From the NCBI RefSeq assembly GCF_039534915.1, contig NZ_BAAAWE010000001.1:372001-436000 (forward strand): a DNA stretch of 64,000 nucleotides. Reading direction: 5' to 3'. This document shows positions 1 through 7,832 of this stretch, piece by piece. Numbering within the stretch: position 1 is the first letter of the stretch; every line of letters starts with the position of its first letter. The DNA is from Streptomyces roseofulvus. GTDB lineage: Bacteria; Actinomycetota; Actinomycetes; Streptomycetales; Streptomycetaceae. The notes below the pieces were generated by a model. That model was not told where the DNA came from. It did no database searches and was given only the letters and a program-made list of their open reading frames with translations. The position numbers were made by a program, and so were the translations under genes.

Positions 1-271
1 CGTTGTTGGCCACGACGTCGAGGCGGCCGAACCGTGCGCGCGCGGCCTCCACGGCATCCTGGACGGCTTGCTCGTCGCGTACGTCCGCCGGCAGGAGAAG
101 CAGGCGCTCACCGTGCGCCCGCGCCAGTTCGCCGAGGGAGGTGGTGTCTCGGGCGAGGGCCGCGACGGCCTCGCCGTTCTCCAGTGCCTGGACGGTCAGT
201 TCGCGACCGATGCCGGACGTCGCGCCGGTGATCAGCCATACACGGGGAGGGATCTCGTAAGGAGGATTCAT
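1..271 (-). CDS. SDR family oxidoreductase, N-terminal part (runs off window)
   Basis: Only the first 90 residues are in the window. Reading the minus strand from the ATG at 271 gives a Rossmann nucleotide-binding start, LITGATSGIGR (the TGxxxGIG motif of classical short-chain dehydrogenases), then an acidic turn PADVRD and the start of the NNAG motif (VVANN) at the window edge. The catalytic YxxxK lies outside. The ATG is preceded by a near 8-bp inverted repeat that overlaps it, and the divergent neighbour is a CGNR-type putative regulator, so the two may form a regulator-target pair. Family is certain; substrate cannot be inferred. Confidence 0.9.
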   Translation of the reverse strand, partial: MNPPYEIPPRVWLITGATSGIGRELTVQALENGEAVAALARDTTSLGELARAHGERLLLLPADVRDEQAVQDAVEAARARFGRLDVVANN

Positions 272-301
272 GTTGCGACCGTAAGCGTTTAGCTCGCAAC
301 A
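271..301. promoter_or_regulatory. Inverted repeat, likely operator before the SDR gene
   Basis: TGTTGCGA (271-278) and TCGCAACA (294-301) are perfect 8-bp inverted arms separated by 15 bp. The spacer holds a second, imperfect dyad (TAAGCG/CGTTTA). The repeat overlaps the SDR start codon and lies in the divergent gap to the CGNR gene, as a repressor site would. Which protein binds is not known. Confidence 0.55.
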
Positions 302-374
302 CGTCAATCACCTGCGAGTGGATCGTTGCCTACTAAGTGGGTTAGCTCAGCTCACCCTGATGTACTGTGGAGGC

Positions 375-992
375 ATGAGCAGCACGCCAGCCGGATCCCC
401 CCGACCCAGCCCGCGCACCGTCACACCGACGGTGGAGACCGTTCTCGCGTTCGTGAACACGCGCGCGGACGGATCGGGCCGGGAGGAACTGTTCGCCGAC
501 GGCGACGCGTTCGCGGCATGGCTGGCGGAGCACGAAGAGTTCGGTGTCGGCCGCGAGGTGGTGGCGACCGACGCCGACGCGGCGGTCGCGCGCGAGCTGC
601 GCGACGCTCTGGTGACCGTGCTGCTCGCGCACTCCGGCGACGAGGAGAGCCTGGGCGAGCCGCTGTCGCGCGCCGAGCGACACCTGCGGCGCGTGGGTGC
701 GCTCTACCCGCTGGCGCCGGTCGTCACGGCCGACGGCGTCGAACTGACCTCGCCGCAAGCAGGGGTGGAGCGGGTGTTCGGTGCGGTCCTGGCCGCGGTG
801 ACGACGTTCGCGCAGAGCGGCGACTGGGGGCGCGTCAAGGCGTGCCGGAACCCGCCGTGCCATTTCGGCTTCCTCGACCGCACGCGCAATGGGGCGGGTC
901 TGTACTGCAGCACCGGCTGCGGATCCCAGGTGTCCATGCGCAGACACCGCCAGAGGCAGCGTCGTGACGGTGGTGCGCCCTCCGAGGCGTGA
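375..992 (+). CDS. CGNR zinc-finger (ABATE-type) protein, putative regulator
   Basis: This 205-residue protein fits the DUF1470/ABATE plus CGNR zinc-finger family. The N-terminal half carries the typical start VETVLAFVNTRAD, the middle is helical, and residues about 155-195 form the finger, with CRNPPC, then YCSTGC, then GSQVSMRRHRQRQ in place of the usual CGNR(A)-basic tail. The ATG at 375 is preferred over an upstream in-frame ATG at 318 because GTGGAGG lies just before it. The family is generally thought to be transcriptional regulators, but this is mostly inferred. It is divergent from the SDR gene, which could be its target. Confidence 0.85.
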   Translation: MSSTPAGSPRPSPRTVTPTVETVLAFVNTRADGSGREELFADGDAFAAWLAEHEEFGVGREVVATDADAAVARELRDALVTVLLAHSGDEESLGEPLSRAERHLRRVGALYPLAPVVTADGVELTSPQAGVERVFGAVLAAVTTFAQSGDWGRVKACRNPPCHFGFLDRTRNGAGLYCSTGCGSQVSMRRHRQRQRRDGGAPSEA

Positions 993-1032
993 GTCCGCCC
1001 TCCGGCGAGCTCCGCCGTACCCGGTGCCGGCC

Positions 1033-1776
1033 TCAGGCCGTCGGCTTGCGCCACACGGAGATGTGCTTCGCGGAGTCCTGGGCGAACGGCGTCCCGTCCC
1101 AGTCCGCGACGCGCCGTTCCAGCTCCAGTCCGGCGATCCGGGCCATCAGGTCGAGCTCCGCCGGCCAGGCGTAGCGGTGCCGGGAGTTCCCGCGGCGGTA
1201 ACGGCCGTCGTCGCCGTCACGGGTGAGGTGGTGCGAGACGAGGACCTGCTCGACCAGGTCGAAGGTGTCGAAGCCGATGTGCCGGTCGGAGACGTCGAAC
1301 GGCACCGCGACCTGGCCGGGCGGCAGGAACCGCAGCGGCGGGACGCCCAGTTCGATGACGAAGCGGCCGCCGGGTGCCAGGTGGCGAGCGGCGTTGCGGA
1401 AGCACTCGACCTGCTCGTCCTGCGTCAGCAGGTTGGTGATGGTGTTGTAGACGAGGTAGACCAGGGTGAACTCGCCGGGCACGACGGTGGTGGCCATGTC
1501 CCCGATGGCGACCGGCAGCGTGTCCTCGTCGACCTTGCGCCGCAGCACCGCCGCCATGTGCTCGGACAGTTCGACGCCCACCACCGGCACCCCGCGTTCC
1601 CGGAGCGGGACGCCGACTCGTCCGGTCCCGATGGCGAACTCCAACGCCCGCCCTTCTCCGGCGAGTTCGGCGAGGAAGTCGAGGGTCGGCCCGAGGAAGG
1701 CGGCCGACGACAGCTCGGCCTCCTCGGCGTCGTAGCGGTCGGCGGTCTCTCGGCTCCACAGCTCACTGCTCGTCAC
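1033..1776 (-). CDS. Class I SAM-dependent methyltransferase
   Basis: This 247-residue protein shows the Rossmann-type SAM-binding glycine motif ALEFAIGTGRVGVPL (about residues 43-58), an acidic strand end VVGVELSEHM, and the post-motif segment LAPGGRFVIELGVP near residue 135. The GTG at 1776 is chosen because a GGGAG element lies about 10 bp upstream and family members begin near SELWSRETADRYD; an ATG 75 bp further upstream is possible. The substrate is unknown. It converges with the CGNR gene with 40 bp between them. Confidence 0.87.
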   Translation of the reverse strand: MTSSELWSRETADRYDAEEAELSSAAFLGPTLDFLAELAGEGRALEFAIGTGRVGVPLRERGVPVVGVELSEHMAAVLRRKVDEDTLPVAIGDMATTVVPGEFTLVYLVYNTITNLLTQDEQVECFRNAARHLAPGGRFVIELGVPPLRFLPPGQVAVPFDVSDRHIGFDTFDLVEQVLVSHHLTRDGDDGRYRRGNSRHRYAWPAELDLMARIAGLELERRVADWDGTPFAQDSAKHISVWRKPTA

Positions 1777-1958
1777 GGGCGGACACTCTCCCGGACGGCG
1801 GAGGGGCCTGTCGACACATTTACGGTCTCCTCCGCATGACGGGCCCCTCACGGCTCGCCCCGAAGTGGCCTTCTACGTCCGGGGCGTGCCGACGATGGCC
1901 GCGAGCGCGCGGACTCCGGCGGTGACCCGGGGCAGCCCGGTGGCTCGGACACCGGCCG

Positions 1959-2174
1959 CTACGCGGCCTCGTAGTCGTGGGCCCGGCCGCCGCGCCACTC
2001 CACCCACCGGGGGTCGTCGAGGAGGGCGTCGGCGTCGTCGAGGCCGGCGCGCCGCAGGAACTCGACGACGTCCCGGTCGCTGTGCGCGAGGCCCAGGATC
2101 CCGCCCCGGCGGACGGTGACCCGCCTCCCGCCGCCGGGCGACGGCGGGTGCACGACGATCGGGGCTGTGCTCAT
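1959..2174 (-). CDS. Small conserved hypothetical protein
   Basis: A 71-residue acidic/arginine-rich protein with VTVRRGGILGLAHSDRDVVEFLRR and a C-terminal DPRWVEWRGG segment. Small proteins with this pattern are, from memory, common in Streptomyces, but I know no function. It has no signal peptide or membrane segment. The codon pattern is typical of coding DNA here, which supports reality despite the short length. It lies 49 bp beyond the 3' end of the MFS gene on the same strand. Confidence 0.65.
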   Translation of the reverse strand: MSTAPIVVHPPSPGGGRRVTVRRGGILGLAHSDRDVVEFLRRAGLDDADALLDDPRWVEWRGGRAHDYEAA

Positions 2175-2223
2175 GCTTCCAGGGTGCGCCTGATCGGCGG
2201 AGGACGCCGACCCGGGCGCCGCG

Positions 2224-3480
2224 TCAGGCGAGGTCGCGGTTGCGGCCCACCCCGCTGGAGAAGAGGTAGAGCGGGGGCAGGAGGGCGGCGGCGCAGACGA
2301 TCCAGAGGGCGGTGTGGGCTCCGGCGTACGTGGCGAGGAGGCCGGCGGTGAGCGCGCCGAGCGGCAAGGCGCCCCAGGAGACGAAGCGGACCGTGGCCAT
2401 CACGCGGGACAGCAGCTCCGGGGGCGACTGGGTCTGCCGGTAGGTGCGGGTGGTGATCGAGCCGATGACGGTGCCGAAGGCGAAACCGGCGTTGCCCAGG
2501 GCGAACCAGTACGCGTCCCCCGCCGAGGTGGTGAGCGGGGCGAGCAGGAGCAGCGCGCCGCCGGCCAGGTCGGCCGCGATGAGGCCCCACGCGGTCCCGA
2601 GGCGGGAGGTCACCCGGACCGCGACGGCCGCCCCGGCGAGCGCGCCGACTCCGTCCATGGCGAGGACGAGACCGAGTTGTACGGAGTTGAGGCCGGCCTC
2701 GCGGACCAGGTAGAGGGGGGTGAGGGCGACGAGGGCCGCGTTGAGGAAGTTGGCGGCGGTCGCCCAGATCATGCAGGGCCGCATGACCGGGTGCTTGGTG
2801 ACGTACCGCCAGCCTTCGCGCATCAGCCGGAGGGCGCTCTCGCCGGTGCGGGGCCCGGGGTGGCGTTCGGGAAGGGTGCGCAGGAGGACGGCGGAGGCCA
2901 GGTAGCTGGCGGCGTCCACGACGAGTGCGCCGACCGGTCCGGTCGCGCCGATCAGGACGCCGCCGAGGGAGGGGCCGCCGGTGTCGGTGACGGCGTGCGT
3001 GCCGGACATGACGCTGTTGCGGGCGGCCAGCTCCCGGGCCGGGACGACGGCCGGCAGGAAGGTCGAGTTGCCGATGTCGAACAGTACCGTCGCCGCGCCG
3101 GTGACGAGCGCGGCGCCCAGCAGGTGCGGATAGGTGAGGGTGCCGAGCCACCTGGCGAGCGGCAGCGATCCGAGCGCCGCGAACCGTGCGAGGTCGAGCG
3201 CGACCTGGAGCCGGCGCAGCGGTACGCGTTGCGCGACGACGCCCGCCGGAAGGCTGAGCAGCAGCCAGGAGACCTGGCCGGCGGCGGCGAGCAGCGCGAC
3301 CTCGAAGGCGGTGGCGTCGAGGACGGTGAGGGCGACGAGCGGCAGGGCGAGGGCGGTGACGGCGCTGCCCGCGCCGCTGACCGTGGCGGCGGCCCAGAAG
3401 CGCCAGAAGACGCCTCGGGACGAGGGGTCCGGTTCGTCGTCGCGTCGGTCGTGTTCCTGGATCGCTCGCGTGTCGCTCAT
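2224..3480 (-). CDS. MFS transporter (macrolide-exporter/EntS-like)
   Basis: This 418-residue protein has about 12 hydrophobic segments and the layout of the MFS_3/EntS-like drug efflux group. A short hydrophilic N-terminus (about 22 residues) leads into FWRFWAAATVSGAGSAVTAL, a typical first helix for the group, and the loop AQRVPLRRLQVALD follows helix 2. It is probably a proton-driven exporter in the plasma membrane; the substrate is unknown. It is divergent from the HxlR-peroxiredoxin gene with an inverted repeat between them, which suggests that regulator controls it. Confidence 0.87.
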   Translation of the reverse strand: MSDTRAIQEHDRRDDEPDPSSRGVFWRFWAAATVSGAGSAVTALALPLVALTVLDATAFEVALLAAAGQVSWLLLSLPAGVVAQRVPLRRLQVALDLARFAALGSLPLARWLGTLTYPHLLGAALVTGAATVLFDIGNSTFLPAVVPARELAARNSVMSGTHAVTDTGGPSLGGVLIGATGPVGALVVDAASYLASAVLLRTLPERHPGPRTGESALRLMREGWRYVTKHPVMRPCMIWATAANFLNAALVALTPLYLVREAGLNSVQLGLVLAMDGVGALAGAAVAVRVTSRLGTAWGLIAADLAGGALLLLAPLTTSAGDAYWFALGNAGFAFGTVIGSITTRTYRQTQSPPELLSRVMATVRFVSWGALPLGALTAGLLATYAGAHTALWIVCAAALLPPLYLFSSGVGRNRDLA

Positions 3481-3516
3481 GCGGCGCCCACCCCCGGGTC
3501 TCGTTAGTCTCTTTTA

Positions 3517-3543
3517 GGAACTCACTTGTTCCGTGTGAGTTTC
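3517..3543. promoter_or_regulatory. Inverted repeat between MFS and HxlR genes
   Basis: GGAACTCAC (3517-3525) and GTGAGTTTC (3535-3543) form a 9-bp dyad with one mismatch and a 9-bp spacer. A shorter internal dyad, GGAAC/GTTCC, sits in the left half. It lies in the divergent promoter region and is the best candidate operator for the HxlR-type regulator at 3628. Confidence 0.55.
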
Positions 3544-3627
3544 TATCGGGAACTGACCTCATGGCGCAAGATGGTCCCGATGAGGCGGCCGCCGCGTGCG
3601 GAGAACCGGAGAAGTGGAGACGCCGTG

Positions 3628-4509
3628 ATGAGGTCGGTTCCCGAGCGGGACTCCGCTTGCGCGATCGCGCAGGCGGCGGCGGTGGTCGGCGACTGGTGGA
3701 GCCTGCTCCTGATCCGGGAGACCGCGCGCGGGCACCACCGGTTCGACGCGCTCCAGGAGGAGCTGGGCATCTCCCGGAAGGTCCTCACCGAGCGCCTGGC
3801 GCACCTGGTGGACGCGGGGGTCCTGGAGAAGGTCCCCTACCAGGACAGGCCGGTGCGGCACGAGTACCGGCTGACGGAGAGAGGCCAGGGACTGCTGCCG
3901 GTACTGCTCTCGATGCAGGACTGGGCGGACCGCTGGGTCTTCGGCGACGGCTCGCTCAGCGGCACCGCCGACGAGGAGAGCACGGAGGCGCGGCGCGTCG
4001 CGGGCCTGGCGGGCGAGCGGCTGCCCCGCCTGAAACTGCCGGGCCACCGGGACGGCGCACCGACGGACCCGGTGGCCGACACCACGGCCACCGTCCTGTT
4101 CTGCTACCCGGCGACCGGGAGCCCCAGCCCGTTGCCGGACGGCTGGGCGGGCATCCCCGGCACGGTCGGCTGCACGCTGGAGAACCGGCTCTTCCGGGAC
4201 GCGTACGAGGACTTCCGCGCGGCGGGCGCGGAGGTGCGCGGCGTCAGCACCCAACGTCCGGACGAGCAAAGGGTGTTCGCCGTCGAGGAGGGCCTCCCCT
4301 TCACCCTCCTCTCGGACGTCGACCTGCACCTCGCCGCCGCCCTGCGGCTGCCCACCTTCCGCTCCGGACAGCTGCTCCGGCTGAAGCGGGCCGTCCTGGT
4401 GGTGGACCGCGACCGCGTGGTGCGGCACGCGCGCTTCCCGGTGACGGACATCCCGGCGGCGGTGACCGAGGCGCTGACCGAGGTACGACGCCTGGCGACG
4501 GAGGAGTGA
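3628..4509 (+). CDS. HxlR-family regulator fused to a peroxiredoxin (PrxQ/AhpC-like) domain
   Basis: This 293-residue protein has two modules. Residues about 9-115 are an HxlR winged helix: CAIAQAAAVVGDWWSLLLIR, then the recognition region FDALQEELGISRKVLTERL and the wing. Residues about 150-285 resemble a thioredoxin-fold peroxiredoxin of the BCP/PrxQ type, with the peroxidatic-site pattern GTVGCT at Cys182, then FRDAYEDF and LPFTLLSD. The most likely role is a redox- or quinone-responsive repressor in which the domain senses oxidant, but this is inference. The start at 3628 (or the overlapping GTG at 3625) follows GTGGAGA; in-frame ATGs at 3571 and 3580 lack a ribosome site. It is divergent from an MFS exporter. 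Confidence 0.88.
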   Translation: MRSVPERDSACAIAQAAAVVGDWWSLLLIRETARGHHRFDALQEELGISRKVLTERLAHLVDAGVLEKVPYQDRPVRHEYRLTERGQGLLPVLLSMQDWADRWVFGDGSLSGTADEESTEARRVAGLAGERLPRLKLPGHRDGAPTDPVADTTATVLFCYPATGSPSPLPDGWAGIPGTVGCTLENRLFRDAYEDFRAAGAEVRGVSTQRPDEQRVFAVEEGLPFTLLSDVDLHLAAALRLPTFRSGQLLRLKRAVLVVDRDRVVRHARFPVTDIPAAVTEALTEVRRLATEE

Positions 4510-4536
4510 GGAAGGCCTCCGTCGCGCCCTGCGGTG

Positions 4537-4980
4537 CTACGCCTCGTACACCCGGGTCATCAGCTCCATCAGCTGCCGGCCTTCCTCCTCACTGAGCGGC
4601 GCCAGGAGCTCCGCGTTGGCCCGCTCCGCCAGCTCCGTGCACCGTTCCAGGGTTCGTACGCCCGCCGGTGTCACCGTCACCGCGTTCTTGCGGCGGTCTC
4701 GCGGGTCCGGTTCCCGCACGGCGAGTCCGGCGTCCTCCAGGTGGTTGAGCAGCAGGACCACGTCCTTCGCGTCGAAGCCCAGCCGTCGTACGAGATCCGC
4801 TTGGGCGACGGGCCCGTACTCGGACACCGCCGCGAGCACGGCGTGGTGCGGAAGCTTCAGCCCCTCCCCGGCGATCGCCTCCGCCACGAGGCTCCGGCCG
4901 CGCGCCGCCACCCGGCCGGCCAGCCAGCTCGGCAGGGACTGCAGGTGCGTCAGGGCGCGCGGGTGTGCGGTGGGAGCCAT
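4537..4980 (-). CDS. MarR family transcriptional regulator
   Basis: A 147-residue winged-helix protein. The HTH is VAQADLVRRLGFDAKDVVLLLNHLEDAG and the wing holds the DPRDRRKNAVTVTPAG pattern (DxRxxR), diagnostic of MarR proteins. The C-terminal helices provide dimerisation. It is divergent from a quinone oxidoreductase gene, and two near-identical dyad sites lie in the 112-bp gap, so it probably represses itself and that gene in response to a small molecule. The ligand is unknown. Confidence 0.92.
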   Translation of the reverse strand: MAPTAHPRALTHLQSLPSWLAGRVAARGRSLVAEAIAGEGLKLPHHAVLAAVSEYGPVAQADLVRRLGFDAKDVVLLLNHLEDAGLAVREPDPRDRRKNAVTVTPAGVRTLERCTELAERANAELLAPLSEEEGRQLMELMTRVYEA

Positions 4981-5001
4981 GAAGTCAGACTATCCCCACA
5001 T

Positions 5002-5057
5002 CATTGGACTTCCCCATGACTCTCCTCTACCGTGGAAATCCGTTGGAGTTCCCAATG
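5002..5057. promoter_or_regulatory. Two repeated dyad sites, likely MarR operators
   Basis: CATTGGACTTCCCCATG (5002-5018) and CGTTGGAGTTCCCAATG (5041-5057) are 17-bp direct copies differing at three positions. The second copy is a clear dyad, TTGG-N5-CCAA; the first is degenerate. Both lie between the MarR gene and the quinone oxidoreductase gene, and their centres are 39 bp apart, close to four helical turns, which suits cooperative binding. Confidence 0.65.
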
Positions 5058-5092
5058 AATTGGCCCGCGCCCGCGTCTAGCCGGAGGTGCCC

Positions 5093-6019
5093 ATGCGTCG
5101 AGTCCGCCATGAAGTGAACGGCGGCCCCGAAGTCCTGTTCACCGAGGAGGCCCCCGCGCCGGTGCCGGGCCCGGGCGAGGTGCTCGTCCGCACCGAAGCC
5201 ATCGGCGTCACGCTGCCCGTCGTCCGCAAGGTGCGCGAGGGGACCGAGCCCGGCCCGCTCGGCGGCGAGGTGGCAGGCACGGTCGCCGCCGTCGGTGAGG
5301 GCGTCACCGATGTCGTCGTCGGCGACCGCGTCTCCGGCCTGTGCTTCTCTCACGCGTACGCCGAACTTGCCCTTCTCCAGCGCTCGTTGGCATCCCGCAT
5401 CCCCGACCGGGTGAGCGCCGCCGACGCGGTGGCACTGGTCCGCAGCGGCCTGGTGGCTCGCGGCGCCTACGAGGCCGGCCTCCCCCGGCCCGGCGAGTCC
5501 GTCCTGGTCACCGCGGCGGCCAGCGCGGTCGGCACCCTCGCCCTGCAGTACGCGAAGGCCGGTGGAGCCTCCCGCGTGGTCGCAGCCGTCAGCAGCGCGG
5601 AGAAGAGGGAGTTCGTACGCGCCGTGGGCGCCGATGAGGTCGTGCTCTACGGCGACGAACGCTGGGGCGATCCCGTCGACGTCGTCCTCGACGGGGTCGG
5701 CGGAGAACTTCTCGGACCCGCGGTGCGAGCCCTCTCCCCCGGCGGCCGCCTGGTGGCGTTCAGCTCGGGCGGCGGCTCGATCGACGCGTATGAACTGCTC
5801 GTCCGGGGTGCCTCGGTCATCGGCTTCCAGATGGCGGCCGTCGCCCGGAACGAGCCCGCCCTGTACGCGCGCTGGCTCGACGACCTGTGGGAGCGGCACA
5901 CCGACGGCACGCTGCGCGCCCACGTCTCCGCGGCGTTTCCTCTTGAGGACGCGGCACGTGCCCACGAGATCATCGAAGCCCGTCGCAACCTCGGCAAGGT
6001 GGTTCTGGTCGTTCCCTGA
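5093..6019 (+). CDS. Zinc-type alcohol dehydrogenase/quinone oxidoreductase (MDR)
   Basis: A 308-residue medium-chain dehydrogenase of the quinone oxidoreductase type. The N-terminal GroES-like domain has APVPGPGEVLVRTEAIGV and GGEVAGTVAAVGEGVTDVVVGDRV; the nucleotide-binding domain has VLVTAAASAVGTLALQYAKA. The catalytic-zinc cysteine/histidine set is absent, as in NADPH:quinone reductases. The ATG at 5093 is six bases after GGAGG, so it is preferred over the GTG at 5087. It probably reduces quinones or enones and is likely induced through the divergent MarR gene. Confidence 0.9.
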   Translation: MRRVRHEVNGGPEVLFTEEAPAPVPGPGEVLVRTEAIGVTLPVVRKVREGTEPGPLGGEVAGTVAAVGEGVTDVVVGDRVSGLCFSHAYAELALLQRSLASRIPDRVSAADAVALVRSGLVARGAYEAGLPRPGESVLVTAAASAVGTLALQYAKAGGASRVVAAVSSAEKREFVRAVGADEVVLYGDERWGDPVDVVLDGVGGELLGPAVRALSPGGRLVAFSSGGGSIDAYELLVRGASVIGFQMAAVARNEPALYARWLDDLWERHTDGTLRAHVSAAFPLEDAARAHEIIEARRNLGKVVLVVP

Positions 6020-6138
6020 AGTCGTGCGGAACGGCCATGCCGTGCCGTCAGGCAGGCCGCACCCTCGCGCGGCTCGGCGCCCGCGTGGTGCGGGGCGGGA
6101 GAATCGGGGCCGCGGAGCGCTGGCGAAGGGGAGATGAC

Positions 6139-6858
6139 GTGAGGGATGCGCTGAACCTGTGGCGCCAGGAGCTTGGAGAAGTGCCCGATTCCGTCTGGCA
6201 GCGGACCGAGCTCCGTGTGCTGATCCTCGCGGACAACGGGCTCACGACCCTCCCGCCGGACATCGGACGGCTGCGGCGGCTGGAGACGCTGGATCTCGGC
6301 CACAACGCGCTGACGTCGGTGCCCGAGGAGCTCGGCGGGCTGACCGGCCTCGGCGACTGCCTCTATCTGCACGACAACCAGCTGTCCCGGATCCCCGAGT
6401 CGCTGGGAAACCTGACCCGGCTGCGCTACCTCAACGTCGGCGAGAACGCCCTCACCGCCCTCCCCGAGACCATCGGCGGGATGACCGGCCTCATCGAGCT
6501 CAGGGCGCAGCACAACCGCCTCACCACCCTGCCCGACTCCATCGGGCGGCTCCGCGGGCTGCGCGAGTTGTGGCTGCGGGGGAACGTCATCGAGCACCTC
6601 CCGCCGTCGACCGGTGAGTTGGTCGAACTGCGCCACCTGGACCTGCGCGAGAACTCCCTCGCCGACGTACCGGCGTCACTGGAAGACCTGCCGCTGCTGC
6701 GCCATCTCGATCTGCGGAGCAACCGCATCGGCCGCCTGCCCGACTGGCTCGCCCGGATGCCGTCGCTGGAGAAGCTCGACCTCCGGTGGAACGGGATCGA
6801 CCCGTCCCTGCCGATCCTCAGCCGGCTGGAGCGGCGCGGGTGTTTCGTGCTGACGTGA
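6139..6858 (+). CDS. Leucine-rich repeat protein
   Basis: This 239-residue protein is nearly all leucine-rich repeats: about nine units of 23 residues with the consensus LxxLxxLxLxxNxLxxLPxxIG, for example LRVLILADNGLTTLPPDIG. This is the pattern shared with plant Ras-group LRRs and some bacterial LRR proteins. There is no signal peptide, membrane helix or enzyme domain, so it is a cytoplasmic protein-binding scaffold. The GTG at 6139 is chosen because AAGGGGA lies just upstream and the N-terminus VRDALNLWRQELGEVPDSVW leads straight into the repeats. Its 3' end overlaps the convergent DUF4267 gene by 41 bp. Confidence 0.88.
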   Translation: MRDALNLWRQELGEVPDSVWQRTELRVLILADNGLTTLPPDIGRLRRLETLDLGHNALTSVPEELGGLTGLGDCLYLHDNQLSRIPESLGNLTRLRYLNVGENALTALPETIGGMTGLIELRAQHNRLTTLPDSIGRLRGLRELWLRGNVIEHLPPSTGELVELRHLDLRENSLADVPASLEDLPLLRHLDLRSNRIGRLPDWLARMPSLEKLDLRWNGIDPSLPILSRLERRGCFVLT

Positions 6859-7207
6859 GTGAAGGGCCGTCGCGCCGGCCACCCCGTCGGGTCGCGCGAC
6901 ACCGTCCACCCCTCGGCCGAATCTCATGATTGGCCATGTCGCCGTACGCCGCCAGGGCCTCCACCATCAGCGCCCAGCCGAGCGCCCGGCGGTGGCCTGT
7001 CAGCAGCAGGACGGCCAGGAGCAGGGCCATCACGACGCCACGGATGCCCTTGACGACCAGGAAGCCGCCGCCGTCGCCGGAGGGCCGGCTCGGCAGGCCG
7101 CAGCCCGGGGCCGTCGTCTCGGGACTGACGATGTACTCCGTCCCGAACCAGAGGACGAAGAGGATGAGAACGGCGGCCAGGACGGCGTTGATCTTCTTCA
7201 GCGACAT
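6818..7207 (-). CDS. DUF4267-type small membrane protein, C-terminus atypical
   Basis: A 129-residue protein. The N-terminal 85 residues match the DUF4267 pattern: a first helix AVLAAVLILFVLWFG, an APGCGLP turn, FLVVKGIRGVVMALLLAVLL, and HRRALGWALMVEALAAYGDM. Family members usually continue with a fourth hydrophobic region. Here the frame instead runs into Arg/Gly-rich sequence (GGRCRATRRGGRR), while a neighbouring frame reads DGVAGATALH, which resembles the expected ending. A frameshift near 6930, or loss of the end by overlap with the convergent LRR gene, is likely. The start is clear (AGGAG before the ATG). It is probably co-transcribed with the DUF1772 gene. Confidence 0.65.
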   Translation of the reverse strand: MSLKKINAVLAAVLILFVLWFGTEYIVSPETTAPGCGLPSRPSGDGGGFLVVKGIRGVVMALLLAVLLLTGHRRALGWALMVEALAAYGDMANHEIRPRGGRCRATRRGGRRDGPSLTSARNTRAAPAG

Positions 7208-7295
7208 CGTCCTTCTCCTGGGGTGACGAGCCATCGGTGCGGCGGCGTCCGGGCGGCGAGGACCGCCCGGCGGCGGCGCGGTGGGCACCGCGCGG

Positions 7296-7742
7296 TCAGA
7301 CCAGGGCGGCGACGAGCGACGTGAAGGCGGCGACGATCACGGCGACGCGGGCGTAGTGGTAGCGGTTCCAGCGGTTGATCTGCTCCTTCCAATCGGCGGG
7401 CCGGTTCTCGGGCGTCCACGTCTTGTTCCGGTTGTTGATCGGGACCAGGAGCAGGACCGACATGATCACGCTCAGGATCAGCAGCGCGCCGGCGGTGACG
7501 ACGAGGCCGGTACCGGCGTGGCCCCACGCGGCGACGGCCCACACCGCGACGAGGACGAGCGAGCCGATGTACCAGACGGGCATCACGGCGCCGAGCATGC
7601 GGCCCCCGTGGGCGTGGCCGAGCTGGGTGCTGTCCTCCGGGAGTGCGTTGAGGATCGGGTTCATGACGAAGGCGACGGCGAACTCCACCCCCACCATCAC
7701 GCCGACGACGACGGTGGTGACGACCTCAAGTGCGGTGAGCAT
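7296..7742 (-). CDS. DUF1772 (anthrone-oxygenase-like) membrane protein
   Basis: A 148-residue protein with four hydrophobic helices: LEVVTTVVVGVMVGVEFAVA, IGSLVLVAVWAVAAW, VTAGALLILSVIMSVLLLVP and VAVIVAAFTSLVAALV. It has NNRNKTW and the DWKEQINRWNRYHYAR loop typical of DUF1772. That family includes fungal anthrone oxygenases, but function in bacteria is not established. The ATG at 7742 has GAGGGG upstream and sits 18 bp from a 13-bp palindrome shared with the divergent TetR gene, so it is a strong candidate target of that regulator. Confidence 0.85.
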   Translation of the reverse strand: MLTALEVVTTVVVGVMVGVEFAVAFVMNPILNALPEDSTQLGHAHGGRMLGAVMPVWYIGSLVLVAVWAVAAWGHAGTGLVVTAGALLILSVIMSVLLLVPINNRNKTWTPENRPADWKEQINRWNRYHYARVAVIVAAFTSLVAALV

Positions 7743-7759
7743 GGTTCCCCTCCCGGGAC

Positions 7760-7823
7760 CTAGCACTGCTAGCTGATGAGGCAACGCTAGTACTACTGCC
7801 GCTCGATTGTCTAGCGGTGCTAG
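7760..7823. promoter_or_regulatory. Two CTAGC...GCTAG palindromes, TetR operators
   Basis: CTAGCACTGCTAG (7760-7772) and CTAGCGGTGCTAG (7811-7823) are two copies of one 13-bp palindrome, one next to each divergent start codon (7742 minus, 7833 plus). CTAG is rare in Streptomyces DNA, so two symmetrical copies are very unlikely by chance. They are the probable binding sites of the TetR protein at 7833, giving autoregulation and control of the DUF1772-DUF4267 pair. Confidence 0.75.
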
Positions 7824-7832
7824 GATCACATC

